A stretch of 64,000 nt of DNA from CAXBGS01 sp963975425 (GTDB lineage Bacteria > Planctomycetota > Planctomycetia > Pirellulales > Pirellulaceae): the NCBI GenBank assembly GCA_963975425.1, contig CAXBGS010000009.1, positions 248,001-312,000 on the forward strand. Direction: 5' to 3'. A program made the position numbers and the translations under genes. The notes under the pieces are model-generated. The model worked only from the letters and a program-made list of their open reading frames with translations, was not told the DNA's origin and made no database searches. Below, one piece after another: positions 25,366 through 34,600 of the stretch (within the stretch, counting starts at the first letter, position 1; every line of letters begins with the position of its first letter).

Positions 25366-25432
25366 GTGCCAGGGTTGGCCGACTTTCCATATCCGCCGGC
25401 GCGCCATACCCCGTGTCGTGTCGGCTTCGCCG

Positions 25433-27613
25433 CTAAAGCTGGATCACGCGTTCGGGCGGGACGGTTTCGACGGCTTGTTCACAGCGGGCGGCCAGTTCCA
25501 TTTGCACGGCCCAACGTCCGTCGGCGTCACCTGTGACGATCCAGTGCGGTTGAACACAGACGCTTTGATGAACCAGTTCGAATCCGCCTTCGCTTTGGCT
25601 GACCGTTTCGATCGGGAACGCCCAGACGCCGCTGGGGCGGTCGATGTTAATATCCACATCGATGCCCAGCCAGCGATCCGATAAGCTTAGGCCGTGGGCA
25701 TCGTGCAGGTCTAATGATTGACCGAGTTGCCCAAGGCGGTTGCCATTCGGGTCGCTGAAATAACGATCATCGGCCCCAGCGGGCAGGCCGGCAAAGTTCA
25801 ATTCGATGGCGAAGTGCAGCGGTTGGCCCGGCGGCAGGTTTTCCATCAGGTATGTGATCGACAGCACATCGCTGTCGGCGACCATGGTGACGGCTTTCGT
25901 TAACGTGATCGGAATGCCCCAAGCGTTGCCGGCGCGCCGCATTTGGACTTGAACACGATCGGAACCTCTCCGCAGCTTGGTCTCAAACGGCAGTTCCACG
26001 AAATCACCTCGTTCGGTCGCTTCGCCGCGGGCGACCGCTTCCAGGGTCGCTTCGTTGTCATAGAAGTGATCCATCAGGCTCTTTCGCGCGTAGCGGTCGT
26101 ATTGTAAGCGTTGGTCCAGGTCAGCCTGTTTGAATACGACGCGGTCATGAATGCTGGCGACGTTTTCACCGTCATCGCTCGGTCCGGTGAGGACTTTGCG
26201 GTGATAACTTTCCGGCCGGCGCATCAGTGTGGCCAATAGGTTGTGGCGAATCTCTCGCACGTCCAGTTCGTACATCCGTCCGCCACGGCCTGGCGCAACC
26301 CACGCACACAGCTTGTTGTTGCTGAGCCGGATTTCTTGCAAGCCATCGAAGTTGTAATCGTCCGCGGTGGCTTGGACGTTGGTCGGTCCGCCCGCGGTTA
26401 GCCGTTCCAGGGCGTTGTCCGCTGCGATCAAGTGTTCGTAGATCGCATTACGCAAGTGAGGCAAATAGATGCCACCGAATGCTCCGTGCCAGTACGGACA
26501 ATTGCATTGACCGCGGTACAAGTGGTCACGAACTTCGGCCAATTCGCCCGCGTCGATACCCGCCGATTCCGCTTCGGCCAATCGCCGGCTGACATTCATC
26601 ATCCGGGCGTACATCTCGTTGGTTTCTTCGTACTTGATCTTAAAGTTACGCCAATAGCCGCCACGCATGAACGATTGCAGGTCCGACCATTTTTCGGCTT
26701 CTTTGTGGTCTTGGCCGTGCATCTCGTGCATCACGTCTTCGTAACGCTGTTGCGCATCGACTGGCAGCGACCACTGCGTCATCTCGCGGTAACTGCAATC
26801 GGGAAGGTAAACCTTGCCGGCGGCTTGTGTGGATTGGATGGCCTGATTCAATGTAATCGTATGCAGCCAATCTGCGTTGTCGGACAATGCATCGAAAAAG
26901 GATTTCAGCCAGCCTTGTTCATACACGTGTTGTTTGGTGTCGGGCCACGTCCCGAACTTTTCGCCGTCGTCGCCAAAGGTCAGCACCGCGCCGGGCGAGC
27001 GCTGGGCGATCTGGCGACAGTGATCGATCGTTGCCGCTGCTGGTTGGAACGGAATCGTATACCGCAGGTGTTCCGATCCCGGGAATACGCTTAACAAACG
27101 TCCGTCGTCTTCGGTGATGAAGTATCCCGTCAATTCTTCGCTGGTCAGGCCAGCGGCGCGGAAATGGTAGTCGTCCAGAACGGTGTATCGAATACCAGCG
27201 TCAACCACATCACGCGTTAATGATGATTCCCATACGCGTTCTGGCATCCACATGCCTTTGGGGGTCTCGCCAAAATTACGTTGCAACCATTGTCCGTATG
27301 ATGCAATTTGTCCGATGCGATCGCGACCGGGCAACATCGTCAAGATCGGCTCGTACTGCGGACCGCCAATGATCTCGATACGGCCGGCATCGACCAGCAA
27401 CCGAATGCGATCAAGGTATTCGGGGTGTCGCTCGGCTAACCACATCATCAGCGGGCCGGACGTGTGCAGCGAAAGGTTCAATCGCTCGTATGGCTCGAAC
27501 ACCTCTAAGAACGGCAAGTAGCTGTCCTGATATGCTTGCTCGAACACGCCATCGAAATTGCCGATCGGCTGGTGATTGTGCAGAACCAAGCAAAGGTGGA
27601 CGTGAGGCGACAT
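25433..27613 (-). CDS. Glycoside hydrolase family 57 enzyme (alpha-amylase / 4-alpha-glucanotransferase type)
   Basis: A 726-residue cytoplasmic enzyme. GH57 motifs appear in order: HNHQP (12-16), GGPQYEPILT, KGMWMPERVWESSL (the motif holding the nucleophile Glu in this family) and TFGDDGEKFG (motif with the acid/base Asp). The C-terminal half is the DUF1925/DUF1926-type beta domain found in 4-alpha-glucanotransferases (VFKQADLDQRLQYDRYARKSLMDHF, LLATLMRRPESYH). The ATG at 27613 starts directly with HVHLCLVLHNHQP; the open frame upstream is non-homologous. It acts on alpha-1,4-glucans and sits downstream of galT-like and glgA genes on the same strand, consistent with glycogen turnover. The exact activity (amylase or transferase) is not settled. 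Confidence 0.9.
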   Translation of the reverse strand: MSPHVHLCLVLHNHQPIGNFDGVFEQAYQDSYLPFLEVFEPYERLNLSLHTSGPLMMWLAERHPEYLDRIRLLVDAGRIEIIGGPQYEPILTMLPGRDRIGQIASYGQWLQRNFGETPKGMWMPERVWESSLTRDVVDAGIRYTVLDDYHFRAAGLTSEELTGYFITEDDGRLLSVFPGSEHLRYTIPFQPAAATIDHCRQIAQRSPGAVLTFGDDGEKFGTWPDTKQHVYEQGWLKSFFDALSDNADWLHTITLNQAIQSTQAAGKVYLPDCSYREMTQWSLPVDAQQRYEDVMHEMHGQDHKEAEKWSDLQSFMRGGYWRNFKIKYEETNEMYARMMNVSRRLAEAESAGIDAGELAEVRDHLYRGQCNCPYWHGAFGGIYLPHLRNAIYEHLIAADNALERLTAGGPTNVQATADDYNFDGLQEIRLSNNKLCAWVAPGRGGRMYELDVREIRHNLLATLMRRPESYHRKVLTGPSDDGENVASIHDRVVFKQADLDQRLQYDRYARKSLMDHFYDNEATLEAVARGEATERGDFVELPFETKLRRGSDRVQVQMRRAGNAWGIPITLTKAVTMVADSDVLSITYLMENLPPGQPLHFAIELNFAGLPAGADDRYFSDPNGNRLGQLGQSLDLHDAHGLSLSDRWLGIDVDINIDRPSGVWAFPIETVSQSEGGFELVHQSVCVQPHWIVTGDADGRWAVQMELAARCEQAVETVPPERVIQL

Positions 27614-27953
27614 AATGCTGTGCAGACCGATGGGTGAAAAAGGGACGAATGATTTGCTGGCAAGTCGATTGCGATGCTGCAATGATTGTAGGCGAAGTTT
27701 CGTTTTCGCCGAATAGCGCGAGCACTCAATGCGTGTCGGTGCTGATGAATCTCAGGGCGGCTCGCGCGATACATTCGTCATCAAGAGCGAACTTTGCCTA
27801 ATCGCTAGCAAGTGCGCAGACGCGCAGTGGGAGTATCGGCCAGAGGCAGCACCGAAGTTCAGCCGTTCTTGACCGCCAATGGATTCTTGTCGAATCGTTG
27901 GGGGCTTCGAGCTCCTGTCGTTGGGCCAAAGGGCTCCTGAGGGACCGCAGCGA
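27614..27953. other. 340-bp gap between galT-like and GH57 genes
   Basis: No gene, repeat or convincing hairpin seen. It should hold either a GH57 promoter or a long untranslated spacer of the glgA-galT-GH57 unit. Confidence 0.4.
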
Positions 27954-29489
27954 CTACAAGAAGTATCGCGGGTCTTCTTTGGTCGCACACTCGCGGTATT
28001 TGGCCGCGGCGTTTTCCGGCAGGACCGGATTGATCATCGCACGACTTCCCCATTCGAAGCCGGCGGTTTGCGTCAAACGCGGAAAGATTTCAAACGCCCA
28101 GTGTTGTGCATCAGCGCTGCCACGGAGTCCCGGCGGGCGTGTGTGAAGGATGTAGTTGTACGAGACACCGGGATGAATCTGGTTCAGCCATGCCGTGACA
28201 CGCGATATCAATTGCGAAAGTTCGTCCAGCACGGCCATGGGAAGTGATTCGAAACAGTCCATGTGCTCGATCGTCGAGATGCGGACCAACATCGGTAACC
28301 GGCTTGCGAAGGGGCAGTAGGCAATCAGGGAATCAGTTTTCGCCACGATCCGAGTTTTCTGTTTCAATTCGCCGCGAATCAAGTCGCATTGCAGACAACA
28401 GCCGGTATTTGCTTGATGCCGACTCATGCGCTGGGCGTTGGCGGCGACGCTGGACGGCATTTGGTTCGTCGCGATCAGCTGGCTGTGGAAATGGCTCAGC
28501 GAGGCGCCGGCGCGAGGCCCGACGTTCTTGAACACACTGATGTACTGGATGCCTGGTTGAGTGCGCCAAAATCGAATGCGGTCTCGATACGCCAAAAGCA
28601 CCAAGCAGGCGTCGCTGCGATCCATATCGCTAAGTGATTGGACGTGCCGAGGCGACTCGATGATGACCTCGTGTCCGCCACGACTCGGACGGCATTGAAA
28701 GAGACCTTTGTCGACAGTGCCAAGTCCCCTCTCGGTTGTTTGGACACCGTCGGTTGCTTGAAAGCATCCGGCTGATTCGCGGACCTCGGTTGCCGATCCG
28801 TCGCGAGCGATCGCAGCCGAATTCGGTTGGGCGTCGGTGTACGGGTTCGACGCGGCACGTGAGGATGGCAGGGGCGGCGCGACCGCCGGAAATTTGTTCG
28901 GGACGACACGCACGGACCAGTCTTCTGCATCCGCGTCGGCCAGGTAGTCGCGTGCGTTATCGCACAGGTTTTCCAGGTCTAAATCGCGACCGACCCAAAC
29001 CGGCTCGGGTGTCTCCGATTCATTTCCTTGACAGAACGGACAATCGACCGGTGTCGTCGGCGATGAAGAGACGGGGCGAAACTCGTCGGGGCGGTCCGAG
29101 CGATCCGGTGCATAGATCGTCCATTCGCCGCTAATGGGATCAAGTCGTGTGGTCGCTGCGGTTGCGTCAGCGTACCCGTGCGAATCGATCGCTCGTCCCG
29201 TTCGTCCGTGCGAAACCGGATCGTGGCTGGGTGAGTCGGTCGGCGACCCGTTGCGTGAGAGTTGACCGCGTTTTGTTCGGTCCTGTGTGGATTGACCGTC
29301 TGTCGATTGACCATCGGTGGATTGGCCGTTTGACGGTTGGCCATTCGTCGATTGGCCGTTTGACGGTTGGCTCGGGGGCACAGTCGGCTCGCAGGGCAAA
29401 GAAGTCAACTCGGACGATGATGCCTCGGTCGGCCTTACGGAAACGGCTTTCGACGCAGGTGCAGCTTGATTAGTCGTCGTTTTTATCAT
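27954..29489 (-). CDS. galT: Galactose-1-phosphate uridylyltransferase / HIT-superfamily nucleotidyltransferase
   Basis: A 511-residue protein. The catalytic part (about residues 120-511) is GalT-like: RLDPISGEWTIYAPDRSDRP, CPFCQGNESETPEP (metal Cys pair), VRVVPNKFPAV, GGHEVIIESPRH and NVGPRAGASLSHFHSQLIAT with the HxH pair His333/His335. The Q after HFHS is that of the GalT (not hydrolase) branch. Residues 1-115 are not part of the family: a Ser/Thr/Pro lead and six Q-(S/P)-(T/S)-(N/D)-G pentads (residues 41-69) from a 15-bp repeat. It lies between glgA and GH57, so it may handle glucose-1-phosphate (ADP-glucose phosphorylase-like) rather than galactose. ATG at 29489 is followed by an open, family-unrelated lead. 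Confidence 0.8.
   Translation of the reverse strand: MIKTTTNQAAPASKAVSVRPTEASSSELTSLPCEPTVPPSQPSNGQSTNGQPSNGQSTDGQSTDGQSTQDRTKRGQLSRNGSPTDSPSHDPVSHGRTGRAIDSHGYADATAATTRLDPISGEWTIYAPDRSDRPDEFRPVSSSPTTPVDCPFCQGNESETPEPVWVGRDLDLENLCDNARDYLADADAEDWSVRVVPNKFPAVAPPLPSSRAASNPYTDAQPNSAAIARDGSATEVRESAGCFQATDGVQTTERGLGTVDKGLFQCRPSRGGHEVIIESPRHVQSLSDMDRSDACLVLLAYRDRIRFWRTQPGIQYISVFKNVGPRAGASLSHFHSQLIATNQMPSSVAANAQRMSRHQANTGCCLQCDLIRGELKQKTRIVAKTDSLIAYCPFASRLPMLVRISTIEHMDCFESLPMAVLDELSQLISRVTAWLNQIHPGVSYNYILHTRPPGLRGSADAQHWAFEIFPRLTQTAGFEWGSRAMINPVLPENAAAKYRECATKEDPRYFL
29280..29369 (-). repeat. 15-bp tandem repeat in the galT-like N-terminus (6 units)
   Basis: Ninety bases encoding QPSNG QSTNG QPSNG and then QSTDG QSTDG QSTQD (codons 41-70). 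Frame is kept; the units differ at a few bases. Confidence 0.9.
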
Positions 29490-29681
29490 GACAACTTCGC
29501 TCCGATCGGCTAGAGAAATCGCCGGCGTCCGTCTGCCCAGGTGTCCGGTTCGACTTGGTATCCGTGTTTGGCCAAGAAGCGTTCGGTCACTGACTCCATT
29601 TCGATAACGTGCTCGTATCATAGTGATTTTTCGACACGCTCGCACTGTCAATGCAACGAATTCGCGCTGACGAACCAGTTC

Positions 29682-31202
29682 TTATCCGGATTCTCCTGTT
29701 GCGTCATGTTTAAGGGCGATCGTTTGCTCGTAAGCATCGATGTATTTTGAAGCGCTGCTTCGCCAGCTCCAATCTTGTCGCATTCCGGTCTCAATGATTT
29801 GACTCCAGTGATGCGGTTGGTGAAAGCGGATTTCCAGTGCGCGGCCGATTGCTGCATCAAGAGCTTGCGGCGTTCGTGGTGCACCCGGGAATTCTTGGTC
29901 AACGTAAAACCCTGTTGCGGTTCCGGCGGCTAGCGTCTCGGCATTGCAATCGGTGACCGTATCAGCAAGTCCGCCGGTTTCGGTCACGATCGGAACGGTT
30001 CCGTAGCGCAGGCTATATAGTTGATTTAGACCGCATGGCTCGTAATGGCTGGGCATCACAAACACATCCGATCCAGCTTCGATGCGATGTGCAAGTTCGT
30101 CGCTGAAACCGATATGCAGTGCGAAACGATTTGGGTACTGATTGGCAAGTTCGCGTAGTTCTTGTTCGTATGCGGCATCGCCACTGCCGAGAACAATCCA
30201 TTGCGTCGGCCGATTCTCACTCAAGTGCCAACGCAAGGCGGGAAGGATCAAGTCCCAGCCTTTCTGGATCGCCAGTCGGCCGACCAATCCGATCAGCGGC
30301 GTTTCCTCGCTGACGTTGATTCCAAACTGTTGCTGTAAGGACCGTTTGTTTGCCGCCTTGCCGGATTTCCAATTGCTGACGTCATAGTTCTCGGTCAGGT
30401 GCTCGTCGGTTGCCGGGTTCCAGACGGATCGGTCGATTCCGTTGGTGATTCCCACCAATCGATTGCGAGCGCCCCGCAGGACGCCGTCCAGGCCACAGCC
30501 TTGTTCGGGGCCGCAAATTTCCTCGGCATAACGCGGGCTTACCGTTGTGATCATGTCGGCCGCAACGATGCCTGTTTTCAGAAAACTAAGGTTTCCATAG
30601 AACTCGAACATCTCGTGGTGAAAGTGTTGCCAATCAACGCCCACCAACGGAAATGTTTCGGGCGGAAAATTTCCTTGATAAGCCAAGTTGTGGATCGTCA
30701 TCATCGACGCCGCCTGTGAAACCCAGGGCAGCGACACCGGGTTCAATTTCATCAACGCGGGAACCAGTCCACTTTGCCAGTCGTTGCAGTGCACGACGTC
30801 GATGGTCCAGCCGATTCGTGCGATCGCTTGCAATGCCGCGCGACAGAAAAACGCGAACCGTTCGGCATTGTCCGGATAGTCACCCGAGGCTGTCCCGTAC
30901 AATTGTTCGCGATCAAAGTATTGGGGCTGGTCGATAAACCAGACGGGTACGTCGCCGTCAGGCAAGCGACTCTTTAACAAACGTGCACCCATCAGTCGCC
31001 GGTCGCCCATCGGCACCGCAAAACTGATGTCCGTGGTTTCGATCGGCAGGCCACACTGACGGACGCTACGGAATGCCGGCATGATGACCGCCGCGCGATG
31101 TCCCAACGCCGAAACCCGGGACGGAAGAGTGCCGCAGACATCGGCTAAACCGCCCGTCTTGGCGAAAGGAACCGCTTCAGATGTGAGATAGACGATATTC
31201 AA
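29682..31202 (-). CDS. glgA: Glycogen synthase (ADP-glucose type)
   Basis: A 506-residue GT5 enzyme. It transfers glucose from ADP-glucose to the growing alpha-1,4-glucan. The opening NIVYLTSEAVPFAKTGGLAD contains the KTGGLAD nucleotide-sugar loop; later PLIGLVGRLAIQKGWDLI and FVMPSHYEPCGLNQLYSLRYGTVPIVTETGGLADTV carry the conserved C-terminal E-x7-E region. There is no in-frame ATG before this core; a TTG at 31202 lies exactly where GlgA proteins begin, while a GTG at 31253 would add 17 residues. It heads the minus-strand group glgA-galT-GH57. No glgC (ADP-glucose synthesis) gene is in the window. Confidence 0.94.
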   Translation of the reverse strand: MNIVYLTSEAVPFAKTGGLADVCGTLPSRVSALGHRAAVIMPAFRSVRQCGLPIETTDISFAVPMGDRRLMGARLLKSRLPDGDVPVWFIDQPQYFDREQLYGTASGDYPDNAERFAFFCRAALQAIARIGWTIDVVHCNDWQSGLVPALMKLNPVSLPWVSQAASMMTIHNLAYQGNFPPETFPLVGVDWQHFHHEMFEFYGNLSFLKTGIVAADMITTVSPRYAEEICGPEQGCGLDGVLRGARNRLVGITNGIDRSVWNPATDEHLTENYDVSNWKSGKAANKRSLQQQFGINVSEETPLIGLVGRLAIQKGWDLILPALRWHLSENRPTQWIVLGSGDAAYEQELRELANQYPNRFALHIGFSDELAHRIEAGSDVFVMPSHYEPCGLNQLYSLRYGTVPIVTETGGLADTVTDCNAETLAAGTATGFYVDQEFPGAPRTPQALDAAIGRALEIRFHQPHHWSQIIETGMRQDWSWRSSASKYIDAYEQTIALKHDATGESG

Positions 31203-31631
31203 GACGTAAGCTTCGCTGATGCAGTTCTTGTGGCCGATAACATTGACGATCACGTGAGTCTAGTCCGATGAACGTCAACCCACCACACAGGTTTGACCGG
31301 ACGATCGCTCAACGGGGTTCCAGCGGCCGTCAACGTCTTGCAAATACGGGCATCTGGTCAATCAATTAGAATCGTTATCATCGATGAACCTTGGCACGCG
31401 ACCCAGGGTGCCAGTGCCCATCAAAGCGTCACTATCCAAGGGTGCCCAAGCAAGCGTGCCCTGCCGAACGTGCCCAAGCAAGCGTGCCTAACCGAACGCG
31501 TATGAACGAACGCGGCCAACCAAGCATGTCCGGCCAAGTTCGGCCACCGGAGCTTGCCGATCACAGAGTGTCGACAACGCTGCAGCATCAATTATGTCCA
31601 ACCCCTATCGCATCAACATTGGCAAGGATGA
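31203..31631. other. Divergent promoter region with a 28-bp repeat
   Basis: A 429-bp region between the divergent glgA and pseudokinase genes. Apart from the 28-bp tandem duplication (31442-31497) and several looser GTGCC/AAGC echoes around it, nothing specific was recognised. The promoters of both genes must lie here. If glgA starts at the GTG (31253) the gap shrinks accordingly. Confidence 0.5.
31442..31497. repeat. 28-bp tandem duplication (2 units)
   Basis: Units 31442-31469 and 31470-31497 share GTGCCCAAGCAAGCGTGCC and end CCGAAC, with only two or three differences. Confidence 0.88.
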
Positions 31632-34600
31632 ATGACAACCACACTCAGCGAATTCTGGATGAATCTGGTTCATGCGGGTGTGGTCAACGCCGACGGCTGC
31701 AAGCGGATTGCCGAGCGATGGAGCAAATCGCACGAAGGGCGCATGGTCTCGGACCCGGTCGCGGTTGCAAAGTTCATGCTGGCCGCCGGCGAACTGACCG
31801 AGTTTCAAGCCCGCGCGTTATTGGCGAAACCGGCAAAGCCAATTCGCATCGGTGGATTTGTTCAAACATCCGACCAGACACAGCCGCCACTTAGCGAATG
31901 GATTGCCGTGCGGTCGATCGACGATGGGACGGCGGGGTGGCTGGCACGGTTACCAACGGCCACGCTGGCGCCCGCGAATCGTCAATGGCTCGTCGACCAT
32001 CAACGAGTCTCCGGCCGGGGGCTGCAACCGATTCGCTGCAGTGCGACGACATCGGAAACGGTCGAAGTGTTTTCCAGTTTGCCGCCTGGTGTGTGTTTGT
32101 TCGATGTGTTGTTCAATCAGCCCAGCACGGAACGTCGTCGTGCGGTCGAACTCGCGATCCAGATTTCTGATTCACTTTCGCTCCTGCACCGCGAAGGACT
32201 GGTGCAAGGTAACTTGCGGGCCGATCGCGTTTGGATCGCCGAGGATGGAAGTGCAGTTCTGCTACGTGAGCCGGTGCGCAGACGTGATTCTGTGACTGCG
32301 GTCTCGGGCGGTCCTACCTTGGACGACCTGGAAATTGCCGAAGCCTATGCCGCGCCCGAATTGGCGAATCCAAGTGTCGCGCCGGATCCGTTGACTGATA
32401 TTTATGGTCTGGGATGCTTGCTGTTTCGAATGATCCAAGGTCATCTGCCGTTCGACTTGCAGTCGCCACCGACACTGATCGCCGCACACACTCACGAGAC
32501 GCCCCAAGCCTTGGCCGACGCGGTCACACAAGGTGCCGCCGGTGATCCTTGTTTGCGCGTCATCGCATTTGCTATGGCGAAAAACCGTCAATCTCGTATC
32601 GCATCGGCCGATCAGCTGTCGTCGGCGCTGCGTGCGGTGTTGCCACTGCTGCCGCATGACCAACCATCCCAATCGCCTCAGCCGCCGAAGGTGACTTCGT
32701 CGCCAAGAAAGAAAACGTCCGTGATCAAGTCGGGCGAAAAAAGGCCCGGAACGCAAAAAGCATCCACGTTCACCCGAGATGACAGGGATGCCGCACAGAC
32801 GCAGCAACCCAAGACCAGCCCCACGCCGCTGGAGCCTCGGGCGGCAAGCCAAGATGTTCGAACCGATCGCGTCGCAGAACCAGACGTCCGGCCGGTGCCT
32901 CGGACGACCCCGGGCGCCGTGCCACCGGAGCCAACGAAAGCTTCTTCGTCCAAGCCAGCTCCTTCGTCCAAGCCGGCACGCAAGCAAACAAAGCCAACTC
33001 AACCACCACCGTCGCCGCCGGAACCGGTGCCCACTCAGCCGATTGCCTCGGACGCGTCAGCAAAACACGTTTCGCAATCACCAACCGCCGTGTCCAACGC
33101 CTCCACTCCGCCGCCAGCGGTGCCGCCATCATCAACCGAGCCGCCATCACCAACCGAGCCGCCATCACCAACCGAGTCTGCATCGCCAACGATTCCCGCA
33201 TCACCATCGGCACCCGCGGTGCCAACCGAGCCCATGTCGTCACCGGAACTTGCGTCACCGGTCGCGAGCATCACCGCGGAACCCTCCGTACCACCTACGC
33301 CGCCGCCCACACCGACCCCGACCCCGATACTAACCTCTGGTCCAACGGTTCCGTCATCCTCCGCGACGGCATCTGCGCCAACGTCGCGCCGTCGGCGAAA
33401 GAAAAAGAAATCATCCGCGCCTCTCATTTTGGGAGCACTTGGTTTTGTTGCACTTTTGTTGGTTGTTGCACTGTTGGTTTATGAACCTGGTGAAACGGAA
33501 GAAAAGAAAACAACATGGCGCGCACCACCGGCAGTGATTCCGTCGGTCGGCGGTGGCTCTGCATCCGTTCAGCCCCGTGCCTCAGGAAGCACGGACGACG
33601 TTGGCACGCCGAATCAGGAAATCACAAACCGGTACACCGTTGTTGACGACCCGCGATTGTTATTCACGCCGCCGCTGCGGCACGAAGGGGATCGCGTGCC
33701 GTTGGAACTGTTGCCGCCCGGCCCGGCAATGATCGTGTCGAGCCGTTTCGCTCGCTTGCAGAGAACCGAAGGCGGGCAAGCCATCATCGCGGCCCTGGGA
33801 AACGATCTGACCGCACTCATGGAATCGGCGGCAATGCGATCCGGCGTTCCCGTCGAGCAAATTGATCGTTGCACCGCTGCACTTCACGCAGGCAATGACG
33901 GTTGGCCAGCAGTCTCGTTGGCGATCGAGTTGGCTCGCCCGATCCCGTTAAAAGAACTGCTTCGTCGTTGGGACGTGTCCGAATCTCGGACGCCCGACGG
34001 TGCGACCGTCTATGCCGGCGACGACACGGACAGCGACGCGTATTTTCTCGGTAACGCCGAGGCGGGCAAGCTTGATGCCGACGCGGAAGTCACGGCGTTC
34101 GCGGTCGGTGCGCTTCCTCGGATCCGCGAAGTCGCAGAAATCGGCGGTGGTCCGATTCCTTTGCCGCGTGCGATGGAAACGCTCTGGAAGACTTCCGATC
34201 GAAACGCCGATGTGTTTGTTCTGCTCACACCTAACTTTCTTTTCGCCGATGGCCGCGCGATGCTGCAGTCGACGGCACCTCAGCTTTCGGATTCGCTGAA
34301 ACGATTCTTGATTCCCGATGTTGCATCCACGCAGTTGATGGGGACGGTCGACCAGGATCGCGCCTACGTCGAACTGCGAATGATCCCCAGTGGTAATCTA
34401 ACCGATGCGGCGCTCAGCGATCGAACGCGACGGATCGTCGAAACTTGGCCATCGTGGGCCGATGAGTTTGTGGTCGATGCCGTTCCCGAGTCATCGTGGC
34501 GACTGCTCGCCAATCGGTTGCCGTCGATGATGCGATTCCTGGTGGACCACACTCGCAGCGGCTTATCGGATTCAACCGTGATCTTGAATTCGTATCTGCC

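Noticed and set aside
32262..33427. Minus-strand frames opposite the Pro-rich linker
   Set aside because: Gly/Asp/Val-rich or Arg-rich low-complexity shadows of the linker; the plus-strand gene is well supported by its kinase-like and TM parts.
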